The translations under genes and the position numbers were made by a program. A stretch of DNA of 29,767 bases, from contig CAJTMR010000034.1 in assembly GCA_910577325.1 (NCBI GenBank), positions 1 to 29,767 of the forward strand, in the 5' to 3' direction. The stretch comes from an uncultured Parabacteroides sp. (lineage in GTDB: Bacteria; Bacteroidota; Bacteroidia; Bacteroidales; Tannerellaceae). Each line of letters starts with the position of its first letter. The first letter of the stretch is position 1. Shown here in pieces: positions 8,276-16,000 of the stretch. A model generated the notes under the pieces. It ran no database searches, was not told where the DNA came from, and worked only from the letters and a program-made list of their open reading frames with translations.

Positions 8276-8453
8276 TTTTTGCAAAAACATTATATGGCCA
8301 GTCCGTATCGGTGGTGAAAAAAGATGGACGCTTTATGATTTTGGGGCGGTTGCCCTGCCTGAGAAATATAGTTCCTATATTTCTCTCGACTTGCCGGTGA
8401 TAGAAGAGTATCAGCAAAAGAAGTTTGAAAAGAATGCCAAAAACGGGAAATAA
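8271..8453 (+). pseudogene. Possible decayed coding remnant (C-terminal fragment, unknown family)
   Basis: A plus-strand frame without a start codon reads protein-like sequence from about 8301 to a TAA at 8451-8453, including RWTLYDFGAVALPEKYSSYI and SLDLPVIEEYQQKKFEK. The neighbouring frame just upstream also reads plausibly (LYGQSVSVVKKDGR). A frameshift near the six-A run (8317-8322) would join them as one segment. The 3' end runs antisense over the last 43 bp of the sigma gene. The fragment begins directly outside the right inverted-repeat arm. I do not recognise the family, and chance coding potential cannot be excluded. Confidence 0.35.
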
Positions 8454-8980
8454 TCCTTTAAGGCTACTCGCAATACTTTCAAGGCCTTGGAAATATGGAA
8501 CTCCACAGTTTTTGTCGAAATACCCAAGGCTGCGGCAATCTCCTTATGGCTTTGATTGTGGTAACGACTGCGGACAAAAATGTCGCGTGTTTGTTCAGGC
8601 AATGTTTCCAACGCCTCGTCGACAAGCGACTGCAACTCGTCGGAAAACAACTTTTCGGGATCACAGGCTTCGAGAGTAGCGATGCGCAGGTTCAGTTCCC
8701 AAGTGTCGCAATCCTTCAAATACTCGACTATTTCTTCCCGCGTACGCAAACGGTGTAGGTAATTCAGGCATTTGTGCTTGATGACAGTCAATACATAGGC
8801 CGGGACATTCGAGTCTGGAGCAAGTTTTTCTCTGTTTTCCCAATAATACATCAAGCTTTCGATCACGATATCTTCCGCAACCATATTGTCACTCACATAC
8901 GTGTTTGCAAAATGGACAAAACGACTTTTATTGTCAGTAAACAACTGATTAAAAGAATATATCTCGGATCTGCCTTTCAT
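8411..8980 (-). CDS. ECF-type RNA polymerase sigma-70 factor
   Basis: 189-aa extracytoplasmic-function sigma factor. Region 2 spans about residues 12-55 (LFTDNKSRFVHFANTYVSDNMVAEDIVIESLMYYWENREKL, quoted only by its ends: LFTDNKS to WENREKL). Region 4 with its helix-turn-helix lies at about 125-175 (LPEQTRDIFVRSRYHNQS, then EIAAALGISTKTVEFHISKA). This arrangement is the standard Bacteroides PUL sigma class. It should direct RNA polymerase to the susC promoter once released by the FecR protein downstream. No exact TAnnTTTG lies in the 80 bp before it, only near matches such as TATGTTTA, so its own promoter is unclear. Confidence 0.95.
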   Translation of the reverse strand: MKGRSEIYSFNQLFTDNKSRFVHFANTYVSDNMVAEDIVIESLMYYWENREKLAPDSNVPAYVLTVIKHKCLNYLHRLRTREEIVEYLKDCDTWELNLRIATLEACDPEKLFSDELQSLVDEALETLPEQTRDIFVRSRYHNQSHKEIAAALGISTKTVEFHISKALKVLRVALKDYFPFLAFFSNFFC

Positions 8981-9060
8981 ACATATAGAATCAAATCGCC
9001 GATAAAGATAAACATAAATGCGGCTTTTCCGTCTTTCCGGCCGGATTTTGTTTCATCCTT

Positions 9061-9816
9061 CTATCGGGAAACAATGGTGGTCACTTCCTTGAATGCATAT
9101 CTTCGCTGCTCCCCATCATGCAATCGGAGGATCAGGTGGCCGGTCGGTTCAATCGCATGAATGCAGGCTTCGAAGAGGCCCTTTTCGTCGGCATAGGGAT
9201 GATAACCGTCGCCATGATATAAGGCCGCCATATAGGCCACCCGGATTTCTTCCTCTTTTTCCTGCAATAATAAGGAATAGTAACGAAAGAAGATACGCAG
9301 GAAGCGGGTCAGGACTTCTTTCCGATCATACGTCCTACCCGTAATTTGATACAGAGACACTGGATTGGGAGCATCGCTGCGGAATATCTCTTGGTTGATG
9401 TTAAGCCCGATACCGATTACCGAACTATAGAGATACTGTCCGGACAAATCATTCTCGATCAGCATTCCGCATATCTTACGGTCTTTCCAATAAATATCGT
9501 TGGGCCACTTCACTGTGACAGAATCCGTATAAACCATCAGCGTCTCCCTTACACTCAGGGAAGCGATCTGGGAAATCAGAAACTGCCGATTCGCGGGAAG
9601 GAAATCCGGATATAAGAGGATGCTGAACATCAGGTTTTTCCCAGCTTCCGACTCCCATGAATTCCCGACCTGCCCCTTTCCGGCTGTTTGAAAATCGGCT
9701 ATGACAAGGCTCCCTTCCGGTAAACGAGCTTTCGCACATTGTTCCCTCAGGTAGTTATTGGTAGAATCCGTCTCGAGAAGCCGGATGATCTGCGGCATTT
9801 CGCTTTTGTTATTCAT
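9061..9816 (-). CDS. birA: Biotin--[acetyl-CoA-carboxylase] ligase, monofunctional
   Basis: 251-aa biotin protein ligase that attaches biotin to the carrier domain of carboxylases through biotinyl-5'-AMP. The ligase signature is present: TDSTNNYLRE near residue 16, the nucleotide/biotin loop GKGQVGNSWES at 46-56, KWPNDIYW at 103-110 and KICGMLIEN at 114-122. There is no N-terminal helix-turn-helix, so unlike E. coli BirA it should not act as a repressor. Its start overlaps the end of the YjbR/MmcQ gene by 8 bp, showing co-transcription and probable coupling. Confidence 0.94.
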   Translation of the reverse strand: MNNKSEMPQIIRLLETDSTNNYLREQCAKARLPEGSLVIADFQTAGKGQVGNSWESEAGKNLMFSILLYPDFLPANRQFLISQIASLSVRETLMVYTDSVTVKWPNDIYWKDRKICGMLIENDLSGQYLYSSVIGIGLNINQEIFRSDAPNPVSLYQITGRTYDRKEVLTRFLRIFFRYYSLLLQEKEEEIRVAYMAALYHGDGYHPYADEKGLFEACIHAIEPTGHLILRLHDGEQRRYAFKEVTTIVSR

Positions 9817-10165
9817 TTTCGTAGGTTTCTCTTATTTTCTTGGGCAACTTGGCGATCACCTCACGATAAGAATGACGGATCCAATGCTTGATCTCGTCAT
9901 ACGGCATATCCCGCCCGAGATAGATGGTGTTCCAATACTTCTTGTTGAAATGATAAGCGCCCTCCACTGCTGCATATCGTTCACGCAGATCCTCGACATA
10001 ATCGGTATTGCATTTCAGCGACACACAGGGTTCCACAGCATCCAAAGGCAGGAGCAGGAACATTTTACCCTCCACTTTGAACACAAGGGAAACATCATCG
10101 AAAGGGAAACATTCCGTCACATTCTTCAGCGACAGGCAATATTCTCTGACTTCTTCTATATTCAT
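9809..10165 (-). CDS. MmcQ/YjbR family protein
   Basis: 118-aa small cytoplasmic protein of the YjbR/MmcQ family, with a double-wing-like DNA-binding fold whose cellular role is not settled. Family features visible are the N-terminal YCLSLKNVTECFPFDDVSLVFKV (given by its ends YCLSLKNV and LVFKV), the central KMFLLLPLD and CVSLKC, and the C-terminal KYWNTIYLGRDMPYDEIKHWIRHSY segment, recognisable by NTIYL and the terminal helix. It overlaps birA by 8 bp and starts 16 bp after the YraN-like gene, so the three form one minus-strand operon. Confidence 0.88.
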   Translation of the reverse strand: MNIEEVREYCLSLKNVTECFPFDDVSLVFKVEGKMFLLLPLDAVEPCVSLKCNTDYVEDLRERYAAVEGAYHFNKKYWNTIYLGRDMPYDEIKHWIRHSYREVIAKLPKKIRETYENE

Positions 10166-10181
10166 ACTGTTCTATATTCGT

Positions 10182-10550
10182 TTATGAATGACAAGGAGCA
10201 TAGAAAGCATCATCTATATGATCCACTTCAACCTCCTCTCCTTTTTTGATCACGGTTATGATGTCAAAACGGACCGGCAGTCCGACATTGAAAATGCGGA
10301 CATACGCATCGGCTGCCGCCACGATACGGCGGATTTTGGAAGCATCGACTGCCTCTTCCGGAGGCAAAAGATAATCTTCCGAACGTGTTTTTACCTCGAC
10401 CACTACCAAACAGGCATCTTTGATTGCAACAATATCCAACTCATAATGATGCCAGTGCCAATTTGTATGGGTAATCTTGTAGCCCTGCTTTTCCAGAAAA
10501 GCACGTGCAACCGACTCACCGTCTTTTCCCGTTTCATTCCGTTTATCCAT
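10182..10550 (-). CDS. YraN/UPF0102 family endonuclease-like protein
   Basis: About 122 aa from the ATG at 10548-10550 (MDKRNETGKDGESVARAFL). The frame extends to a TTG at 10568, but family members start close to the GKxGE motif, so the ATG is preferred. The fold is a predicted restriction-endonuclease-like core: E of GESVA, D of ELDIVA, and EVKTR make the E...D...ExK active-site set at about residues 12, 39 and 53-55. The biological role of the family is unproven; Holliday-junction or DNA-repair functions have been suggested. It is first gene of the operon with the YjbR/MmcQ gene and birA. Confidence 0.9.
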   Translation of the reverse strand: MDKRNETGKDGESVARAFLEKQGYKITHTNWHWHHYELDIVAIKDACLVVVEVKTRSEDYLLPPEEAVDASKIRRIVAAADAYVRIFNVGLPVRFDIITVIKKGEEVEVDHIDDAFYAPCHS

Positions 10551-10565
10551 TCCCTGTAATTTGCA

Positions 10566-10573
10566 CAAATATA
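10566..10573 (-). promoter_or_regulatory. -7 promoter element for the yraN-like operon
   Basis: TATATTTG on the minus strand matches the Bacteroides -7 consensus TAnnTTTG and lies 15 bp before the ATG. A -33 TTTG is not seen at the usual spacing. Confidence 0.3.
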
Positions 10574-10605
10574 ATGTTTTTCTTTTTTATTTGCGCTTTC
10601 ACCCT

Positions 10606-10613
10606 TACATTTG
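10606..10613 (+). promoter_or_regulatory. -7 promoter element very close to the small-gene start
   Basis: TACATTTG matches TAnnTTTG and ends only 7 bp before the ATG at 10621, which would give an mRNA with almost no leader. No TTTG is seen 19-21 bp upstream. Confidence 0.3.
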
Positions 10614-10620
10614 CAAAACA

Positions 10621-10848
10621 ATGACAAAGATACGTAAATATTCATCTCCACAGCCGAATCGCCCGCGCGTGTACAAGGTCACTTTCATGCTCAACGACGA
10701 CGAGCAAAAAGCGGTGGAGCGTTATCTTGCCAAATATAAAATCATCAACAAATCCCGTTGGTATCGCGAGACTATCTTGTCCCATATACTCAAAACCCTG
10801 GAAGAGGACTATCCCACCCTCTTCAATGAAAACGAAATGAGAAGATGA
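10621..10848 (+). CDS. Small conserved-looking protein, possible ribbon-helix-helix DNA-binding protein
   Basis: 75 aa from the ATG at 10621; an in-frame TTG at 10561 is unlikely to be used. After a basic N-terminus (MTKIRKYSSPQPNRPRVYK) there is a predicted beta-strand (RVYKVTFML) and two helices (DDEQKAVERYLAKYKI and KSRWYRETILSHILKTLEE), an arrangement resembling the ribbon-helix-helix fold of CopG/MobC-type proteins. I do not recognise a named family. The stop codon overlaps the tadA start in ATGA, so the two genes are translationally coupled. Function is unknown; a regulatory role for the tadA operon is only a guess. Confidence 0.75.
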   Translation: MTKIRKYSSPQPNRPRVYKVTFMLNDDEQKAVERYLAKYKIINKSRWYRETILSHILKTLEEDYPTLFNENEMRR

Positions 10849-11288
10849 TAAATCCTTTCAATGATGAATATTTCATGAAGCAAGCGCTGGCAGAAGCCCG
10901 CGCAGCGGCCGACGAAGGAGAAGTTCCCGTCGGAGCCGTTATTGTATGTAACAACCGGATCATAGCCCGTGCCCACAACCAAACGGAACGTCTGAACGAT
11001 CCGACCGCCCATGCCGAGATGTTGGCAATAACGGCAGCCGTCAATGTATTAGGAGCTAAATACCTGACCGGGTGCAGCCTTTACGTGACGGTAGAACCCT
11101 GTGTGATGTGTGCCGGAGCGATCGGATGGTCGCAATTGAGCAAAATTGTCTATGGGGCGGCAGACAAAAAAAGAGGCTTCCGGCAATACGCACCGAAAGC
11201 CTTACATCCAAAAGCGACAGTCAAAGAAGGGATTTTAGAAAACGAGTGTGCCGAAGAAATACGCAACTTCTTTCAGCGCAAGCGCTGA
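10845..11288 (+). CDS. tadA: tRNA-specific adenosine deaminase (A34 to inosine)
   Basis: 147-aa zinc-dependent deaminase that converts the wobble adenosine of tRNA-Arg(ACG) to inosine. The catalytic motifs are intact: H56-A57-E58 (zinc ligand and proton-shuttling Glu) and P85-C86-V-M-C89 (zinc ligands). EVPVGAVIV near residue 26 and HNQTERLNDPTAHAEM match TadA. Length is normal. It overlaps the preceding small gene by 4 bp. Its 3' end converges on the DUF4834-like gene with only 5 bp between stops, and no terminator hairpin is visible there. Confidence 0.95.
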   Translation: MINPFNDEYFMKQALAEARAAADEGEVPVGAVIVCNNRIIARAHNQTERLNDPTAHAEMLAITAAVNVLGAKYLTGCSLYVTVEPCVMCAGAIGWSQLSKIVYGAADKKRGFRQYAPKALHPKATVKEGILENECAEEIRNFFQRKR

Positions 11289-11293
11289 ACCCC

Positions 11294-11560
11294 TTATTTT
11301 ACTTCCTCATAATCCACATACTCTCCTTCGTCTTTTGTAAAGATCTTTTTACGGGAAGCCTGCGAAGCATATTCGCCACGCGCAGAATTATTGTTATGTG
11401 TGTTGGAAGAATAACCGCTTGTTTGACGGCATTGTTCACCCTTCTTTCCACAACTTCCGCTTCCGAACAGGATATTCTTAAAAGTACGCAAGATAGAGAA
11501 TCCCATCAGAAAGACCAACAGGATAAAGAAGAAGAACATCAAAAACAAAAATTTAAACAT
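11294..11560 (-). CDS. Small membrane protein, DUF4834-like
   Basis: 88 aa. An N-terminal hydrophobic segment (LFLMFFFFILLVFLMGFSIL, residues 4-24) should be a membrane anchor. It is followed by a short Gly/Cys stretch (FGSGSCGKKGEQC), a polar low-complexity region rich in Ser and Asn, and an acidic tail (KDEGEYVDYEEVK). This layout fits the DUF4834 family of Bacteroidetes, which has no known function. The gene lies alone between tadA (convergent) and pssA (upstream on the same strand, 52 bp away). Confidence 0.78.
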   Translation of the reverse strand: MFKFLFLMFFFFILLVFLMGFSILRTFKNILFGSGSCGKKGEQCRQTSGYSSNTHNNNSARGEYASQASRKKIFTKDEGEYVDYEEVK

Positions 11561-11593
11561 ATTCCGTCACTTAGTTGGTTTATTACACAAACA

Positions 11594-11601
11594 CAAAAAT
11601 A
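11594..11601 (-). promoter_or_regulatory. -7 promoter element for the DUF4834-like gene
   Basis: TATTTTTG on the minus strand fits TAnnTTTG, 33 bp before the ATG. No clear -33 element. Confidence 0.3.
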
Positions 11602-11612
11602 CGAATTTTGGT

Positions 11613-12317
11613 TTATCTTTTCTTGTTAAAAAAAGACAAGATTATATAGAGGATAATGGTTCCTGCAATGCCCAAAACCCCAAAGAGAGCCACAAAGACC
11701 ACCGCCCCGGCTATTAAAATATAGCGTAACTCATTACCTTTCCATACCAACGACTTTACTTTCAATGAAAACATCGGAACTTCTGACACCAACAAAAACG
11801 AAAACAGGATCGCTGCAACTATCGTGCCAACAACAAAGCCGAGACTGTCCACCGGCACAGCAGAATCAAACGCATATCCGATAGACGCCCAGAAAAGAGC
11901 ATGAGCCGGGACAGGCATACCGATAAAAGAAGTCGTCTGCCTTTCATCAATATTGAATTTGGCAAGGCGCAACCCGGAAAAGACCGGTATCACCAAAGCC
12001 ATATACGGGACATAAGCGGCCGCCTCCCCTAAAGCAGGGACCGTCATACACGCCTGTTCCAGCAACCAATAAACAATCATACCGGGAGCAACTCCGAAAC
12101 TAACCATATCGGAAAGGGAATCCAATTCCTTCCCCATCAGAGAGTAGGCGTGCAAGGAACGAGCGGCAAAACCGTCGCCAAAATCGAAAACAGATGCAAT
12201 GACAATCCAAAGAGTCGACATCGGCAGGTTTCCCCTCAACGCCATAATACAAGCGATACAACCTGATATCAGGCTGCAGCAGGTAACAATATTAGGTATA
12301 TTATTCTTGAAGCTCAT
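11613..12317 (-). CDS. pssA: CDP-diacylglycerol--serine O-phosphatidyltransferase
   Basis: 234-aa integral membrane enzyme making phosphatidylserine from CDP-diacylglycerol and serine. The CDP-alcohol phosphotransferase signature D(x2)DG(x2)AR(x8)G(x3)D(x3)D is complete: D45, D48, G49, A52, R53, G62, D66 and D70. Several hydrophobic segments follow, as expected for about six to eight membrane spans. It lies 8 bp downstream of psd, which uses its product, so the pair supplies phosphatidylethanolamine. Confidence 0.95.
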   Translation of the reverse strand: MSFKNNIPNIVTCCSLISGCIACIMALRGNLPMSTLWIVIASVFDFGDGFAARSLHAYSLMGKELDSLSDMVSFGVAPGMIVYWLLEQACMTVPALGEAAAYVPYMALVIPVFSGLRLAKFNIDERQTTSFIGMPVPAHALFWASIGYAFDSAVPVDSLGFVVGTIVAAILFSFLLVSEVPMFSLKVKSLVWKGNELRYILIAGAVVFVALFGVLGIAGTIILYIILSFFNKKR

Positions 12318-12325
12318 TTATTTTT

Positions 12326-12988
12326 TTATTTTCCCAAACGGGCTATCGGAGTTTGGTTACCGGTAACCTTCTGATCCATTTCAATCAAGACTTCCGTCCC
12401 GACAGGCAGGTAAACATCTACACGCGAACCGAACTTGATGAAACCCATCTGTTCGTCCACGTGGCATTTATCGCCGACCTTGGCATAAGTCACGATACGA
12501 CGTGCCATTGCTCCTGCAATCTGGCGTGCCAGCACATCCACTCCGTTACGAGTCGTAACCACGACAGCCGAACGCTCGTTTTCCGTACTGCTCTTCGGCA
12601 AATAGGCAGCCATAAAACGCCCTTTCTGGTGCGACACGTGCTTGACAGTCCCGTTCACCGGAAACCAGTTGGCATGCACATTAAAAACGGACATAAATAT
12701 GGATATCTGCAAACATTTCCTGTGCAGAATTTCATTCTCCATCACCTCTTCAATCGCCACGATCGTACCATCGGCAGGAGCGATCACCAGCCCTTCCGAA
12801 TCATACGGAAAACGACGGAACGGGCTGCGGAAAAAGTTAAGTACCAACAAAAACAGGACCGTAGTCACGATAATCGTAGTATAGAACACCCAATTTCTAC
12901 CGACAGTATGATACAGCGCAACGTCCACGATAAAGAATATCGTGAAAAGCGTTAATAATAGACCTGTTCCTTCTTTATGTACTTTCAT
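12326..12988 (-). CDS. psd: Phosphatidylserine decarboxylase proenzyme (short type)
   Basis: 220-aa enzyme converting phosphatidylserine to phosphatidylethanolamine at the inner membrane. The N-terminus holds two close hydrophobic stretches (LLLTLFTIFFIVDVALY; FYTTIIVTTVLFLLVLNFF). The self-cleavage site is visible as FGS near the C-terminus (IKFGSRVDVYLP, G187-S188): cleavage should leave a pyruvoyl group on the small alpha chain of about 33 residues. VFNVHANWFPVNG and PADGTIV are further family motifs. It belongs to the short class found in Bacteroidetes. It starts 73 bp after the helicase-nuclease gene and appears to have its own promoter. Confidence 0.95.
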   Translation of the reverse strand: MKVHKEGTGLLLTLFTIFFIVDVALYHTVGRNWVFYTTIIVTTVLFLLVLNFFRSPFRRFPYDSEGLVIAPADGTIVAIEEVMENEILHRKCLQISIFMSVFNVHANWFPVNGTVKHVSHQKGRFMAAYLPKSSTENERSAVVVTTRNGVDVLARQIAGAMARRIVTYAKVGDKCHVDEQMGFIKFGSRVDVYLPVGTEVLIEMDQKVTGNQTPIARLGK

Positions 12989-13025
12989 TACTTTAATCCA
13001 ATCAAGTATTTACCGTAAGAATTTG

Positions 13026-13055
13026 CAAAAATATTCATTTTTACCGAATAACAAA
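13026..13055 (-). promoter_or_regulatory. Promoter for psd-pssA
   Basis: On the minus strand, TTTG (13052-13055), an 18-bp spacer and TATTTTTG (13026-13033) fit the Bacteroides consensus apart from a spacer one base short. It lies between the helicase-nuclease stop and psd, and would give a leader of about 30 nt. Confidence 0.45.
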
Positions 13056-13061
13056 AATATA

Positions 13062-16000
13062 TTACCCTTTCACAACTTCTATTTTGTTTAATTCGACATA
13101 CCAAAGATAACCTTCGACCTCTTCATAGCCCATCTGCCGGATCAGTTTCAAATAACTCCTTACTTGGCTATGATAGCGCTGGTCGGTGTGTTCACCAAAC
13201 TTATAGTCGACCACGACAACACGATCTCCGGTGATCATTACACGATCCGGGCGTTTGGACAGTCCTTTACCGAACAGGATATCGACCTCGTTCAACACGC
13301 GTGCCGAACCGTCATACCAAGAGGCGGCTTCCGGCAGGTTCAACAACTTTTCAAGGCGTGCAACGAGTGCCACCGCTTCCTCTCTGTCGATCACTCCTTC
13401 CTGGCGATATCGCTCGACCGATTGTGATATATCTTTCCGGGTACGGATACGGCTTAACACCTCGTGCATCAAAGCTCCGTGTTTCAGGCGGGCATTATCG
13501 AAGAAATAACCTTTGCCGTGCAGGCGCAATTGCAAACGGTCATCCGGAGAGATGGAACTAAGATGTGCCAGCCCGATCTCCTGAATATCCCTGTTCTCCT
13601 CCTTTACAGCCGGATGCCACCAATCGCCCAACTCGAAAACGCCTGTTCCGGTATCGAAAGCGGCAGACAGCGAGATCAGTTTATATCCCTCCCGTGTATC
13701 GGGCATATCCATACGTAGGCTGGTCCACAAGGCATCGGTCAAAGTTGATATCTTTTCCACTTCACCCGTTTCTTCCTTAATCTTTTTCGGTCGCGGGGAG
13801 AAAACGATCAGCTCCTCTTTTGAACGGGTAAAAGCAACATATAACGTATTCAAGTTATCGATAAAGGCATGTAAGCGTTCCTTAAAGTAATCGCCTGCAA
13901 AAATCGTCTTTCCAAGCGACTGACCATAACGTACAGGAACCAGATGCAAACGGTTAAACGGCTTCTCTTCCGGCTGGCACCAAAGGATCACTGGTTTTGT
14001 TGGCTTATGATCGATCTCCCAGTCTCCGAAAGGAATGATTACAACCTTAAATCCCAAGCCTTTCGACTTATGAACCGTAAGGATACGGATCGCGTTCTGT
14101 CCGTCCGGCGTGGCAATTGTTTTCCGGGAACCCGTTTCATCCCACCATTTGAGGAAACGGTTCAGGTCCGCGCTCTCTTTCTGAGCATATTCTGATACCA
14201 TATCCAGAAATGCCTGGATAAAGACCTGTTCATTTTCAGGAAAATCAGCAGCAAAAAGGCGAAAAAGACCTTCCGCTATTTCATAAAGGGAATGATGGGT
14301 AAGAATTTGCAAAGCAGCAGTGACTTCCGATGGAAAAGCCGGAGCTTCGACGCCAAATATCCCCTTCAAAACCAAGTAAGAGTATAAAGCAATCTGCTCG
14401 TTCGTCCGGTCTTCGGGATTCTTCAGGTAACGCAGCAAGGAAACCATGAAACGAACAGCCGTCGAACCACTGACAAACAACGCTTCGTCCGAAATAATAT
14501 CGTAGTTATAGCGGTCGGAAGGATGCTCTTCCTTATAGGTCAGCAATGTCTCCGCAACCTGTGCCCCTTCCTGGTTGGTACGGACAAGGATTGCAATATC
14601 TTTTAACGCATATCCGTTATCTTGTAATTTCTCCAACACTTCAGGCAAACGTCCAAGGGCTTCCTCTTTCCAATCTTTCTCATCATCACCGGAGAGAAAC
14701 TCAATCCGTACATGCCCGTCTTTCTGCCTAAAAGAGGGAGGAACTTCTTGAAAACTTTTATCGTATGCCGACATGATCTTGGTGAAAAAAGCCGCCCGTT
14801 GCTCTTCATTGAGGGAAGAAGTGGACAACGCTTCGTTATACAGCGTCTGAAGGACACCCGGGAGTGTCGTAAACAAGGCGTTGTTGAACTCGACAATGTT
14901 CCGGCAACTGCGCCAGTTATCTTTCAGTGTTTCTTCACGTACTTCTTCGGGGGAGAAGTCAGATTGAACCTGTTCGTCCAGCAACTTCCAGTCTGAATTA
15001 CGGAAACGGTAGATACTTTGCTTCACATCTCCCACGATCAAATTATCCCGGCTATGTGCAAGGCTCTCTTCTATCAACGGACGAAAATTGTTCCACTGCA
15101 TTCCGCTGGTATCTTGAAACTCATCTATCATAAAATGATCGACATGAGTACCGGTCTTTTCATAAATAAAAGGAGCATCGCTACCTCCAATCACTTTACT
15201 CAGCAATTCGGTCGTGTCGGCAATTAACATCACATTCTTTTCTTCCCGGTAGGCGGCTATTTGGCGGGACACATCGGTCAGGATACCCAATGTGTAATAA
15301 TAACGGACAATTTCACGAGCAGTATTATAGGCAGTCAGATTATCGAACAGGGAAACAATCCCTTTGATGCAATCGTTCAAGCCATCCTCAAAAGCACATC
15401 CGATGATCTGACGAGTACCGAGCGGAAGCGTTTTCGTGAAACAACCGTCCAAATTATCCGCCAAACCAATAAAAGTAGCGGACGGTTCTTTCATCTCTCC
15501 TTGCACCAGACGATCGAGAAGCGTGAGTGGCGAGCGACTGCCGCCCTTGAAATCAGAAACTTTGAGCCCATATTTATTCAGTATCGCCAAACCACGTTCT
15601 CCCAACTCTTTAGCGGCAGTCTCCACCGATCGAATGATGCCATACAGAACGTTCTTGTAGTCGTCCAACGCCTTTTTGTCTTCTATATCCCGGCAGACTG
15701 CCTCACTGAAAGCCTTATAACTTTCCTTGAAAACCTCCCGGCTCAAAGCCATAATATCTTTACGAAGATTCCATTCCCCTCCGTTCTCTATCTTATCTTC
15801 CGCAAACCGGAGCAGCCAACCTAACAGATCCTTATTTTCAGGCCTTTCGAGATCTGACAACAAATTATCGATCGCTGCTGTGAGCACCAGCTCCTGGTCC
15901 ATCTCGATCCCATAACCACCCTGCAGACCAATCTCACGTGTAAAGGCACGCATGGTCTGCTGGAAAAAACGATCGATCGTACTGATATTGAAAGCGGAAT

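Larger units (their letters stand above)
7531..8410. other. 880-bp region between fecR and the sigma gene
   Basis: This gap holds a 572-bp inverted-repeat-bounded segment (7704-8275), a run of 23-bp-spaced GC-rich repeats, and a plus-strand coding remnant (about 8271-8453). The part next to fecR (7531-7703) is A/T-rich with two small hairpins: AAACTTTTT/AAAAAGTTT at 7587-7607 and CCTGA/TCAGG at 7628-7641. I found no exact TAnnTTTG promoter for fecR there. Open frames of 60-80 codons inside the gap have no recognisable protein character. Confidence 0.6.

Noticed and set aside
8166..8417. 83-codon minus-strand frame next to the sigma gene
   Set aside because: It runs through the right repeat arm and is antisense to the better-looking coding remnant; its composition is not protein-like.
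15261..15824. 187-codon plus-strand open frame inside the helicase-nuclease gene
   Set aside because: Antisense shadow of a conserved protein; no recognisable motif and no ribosome-binding site.
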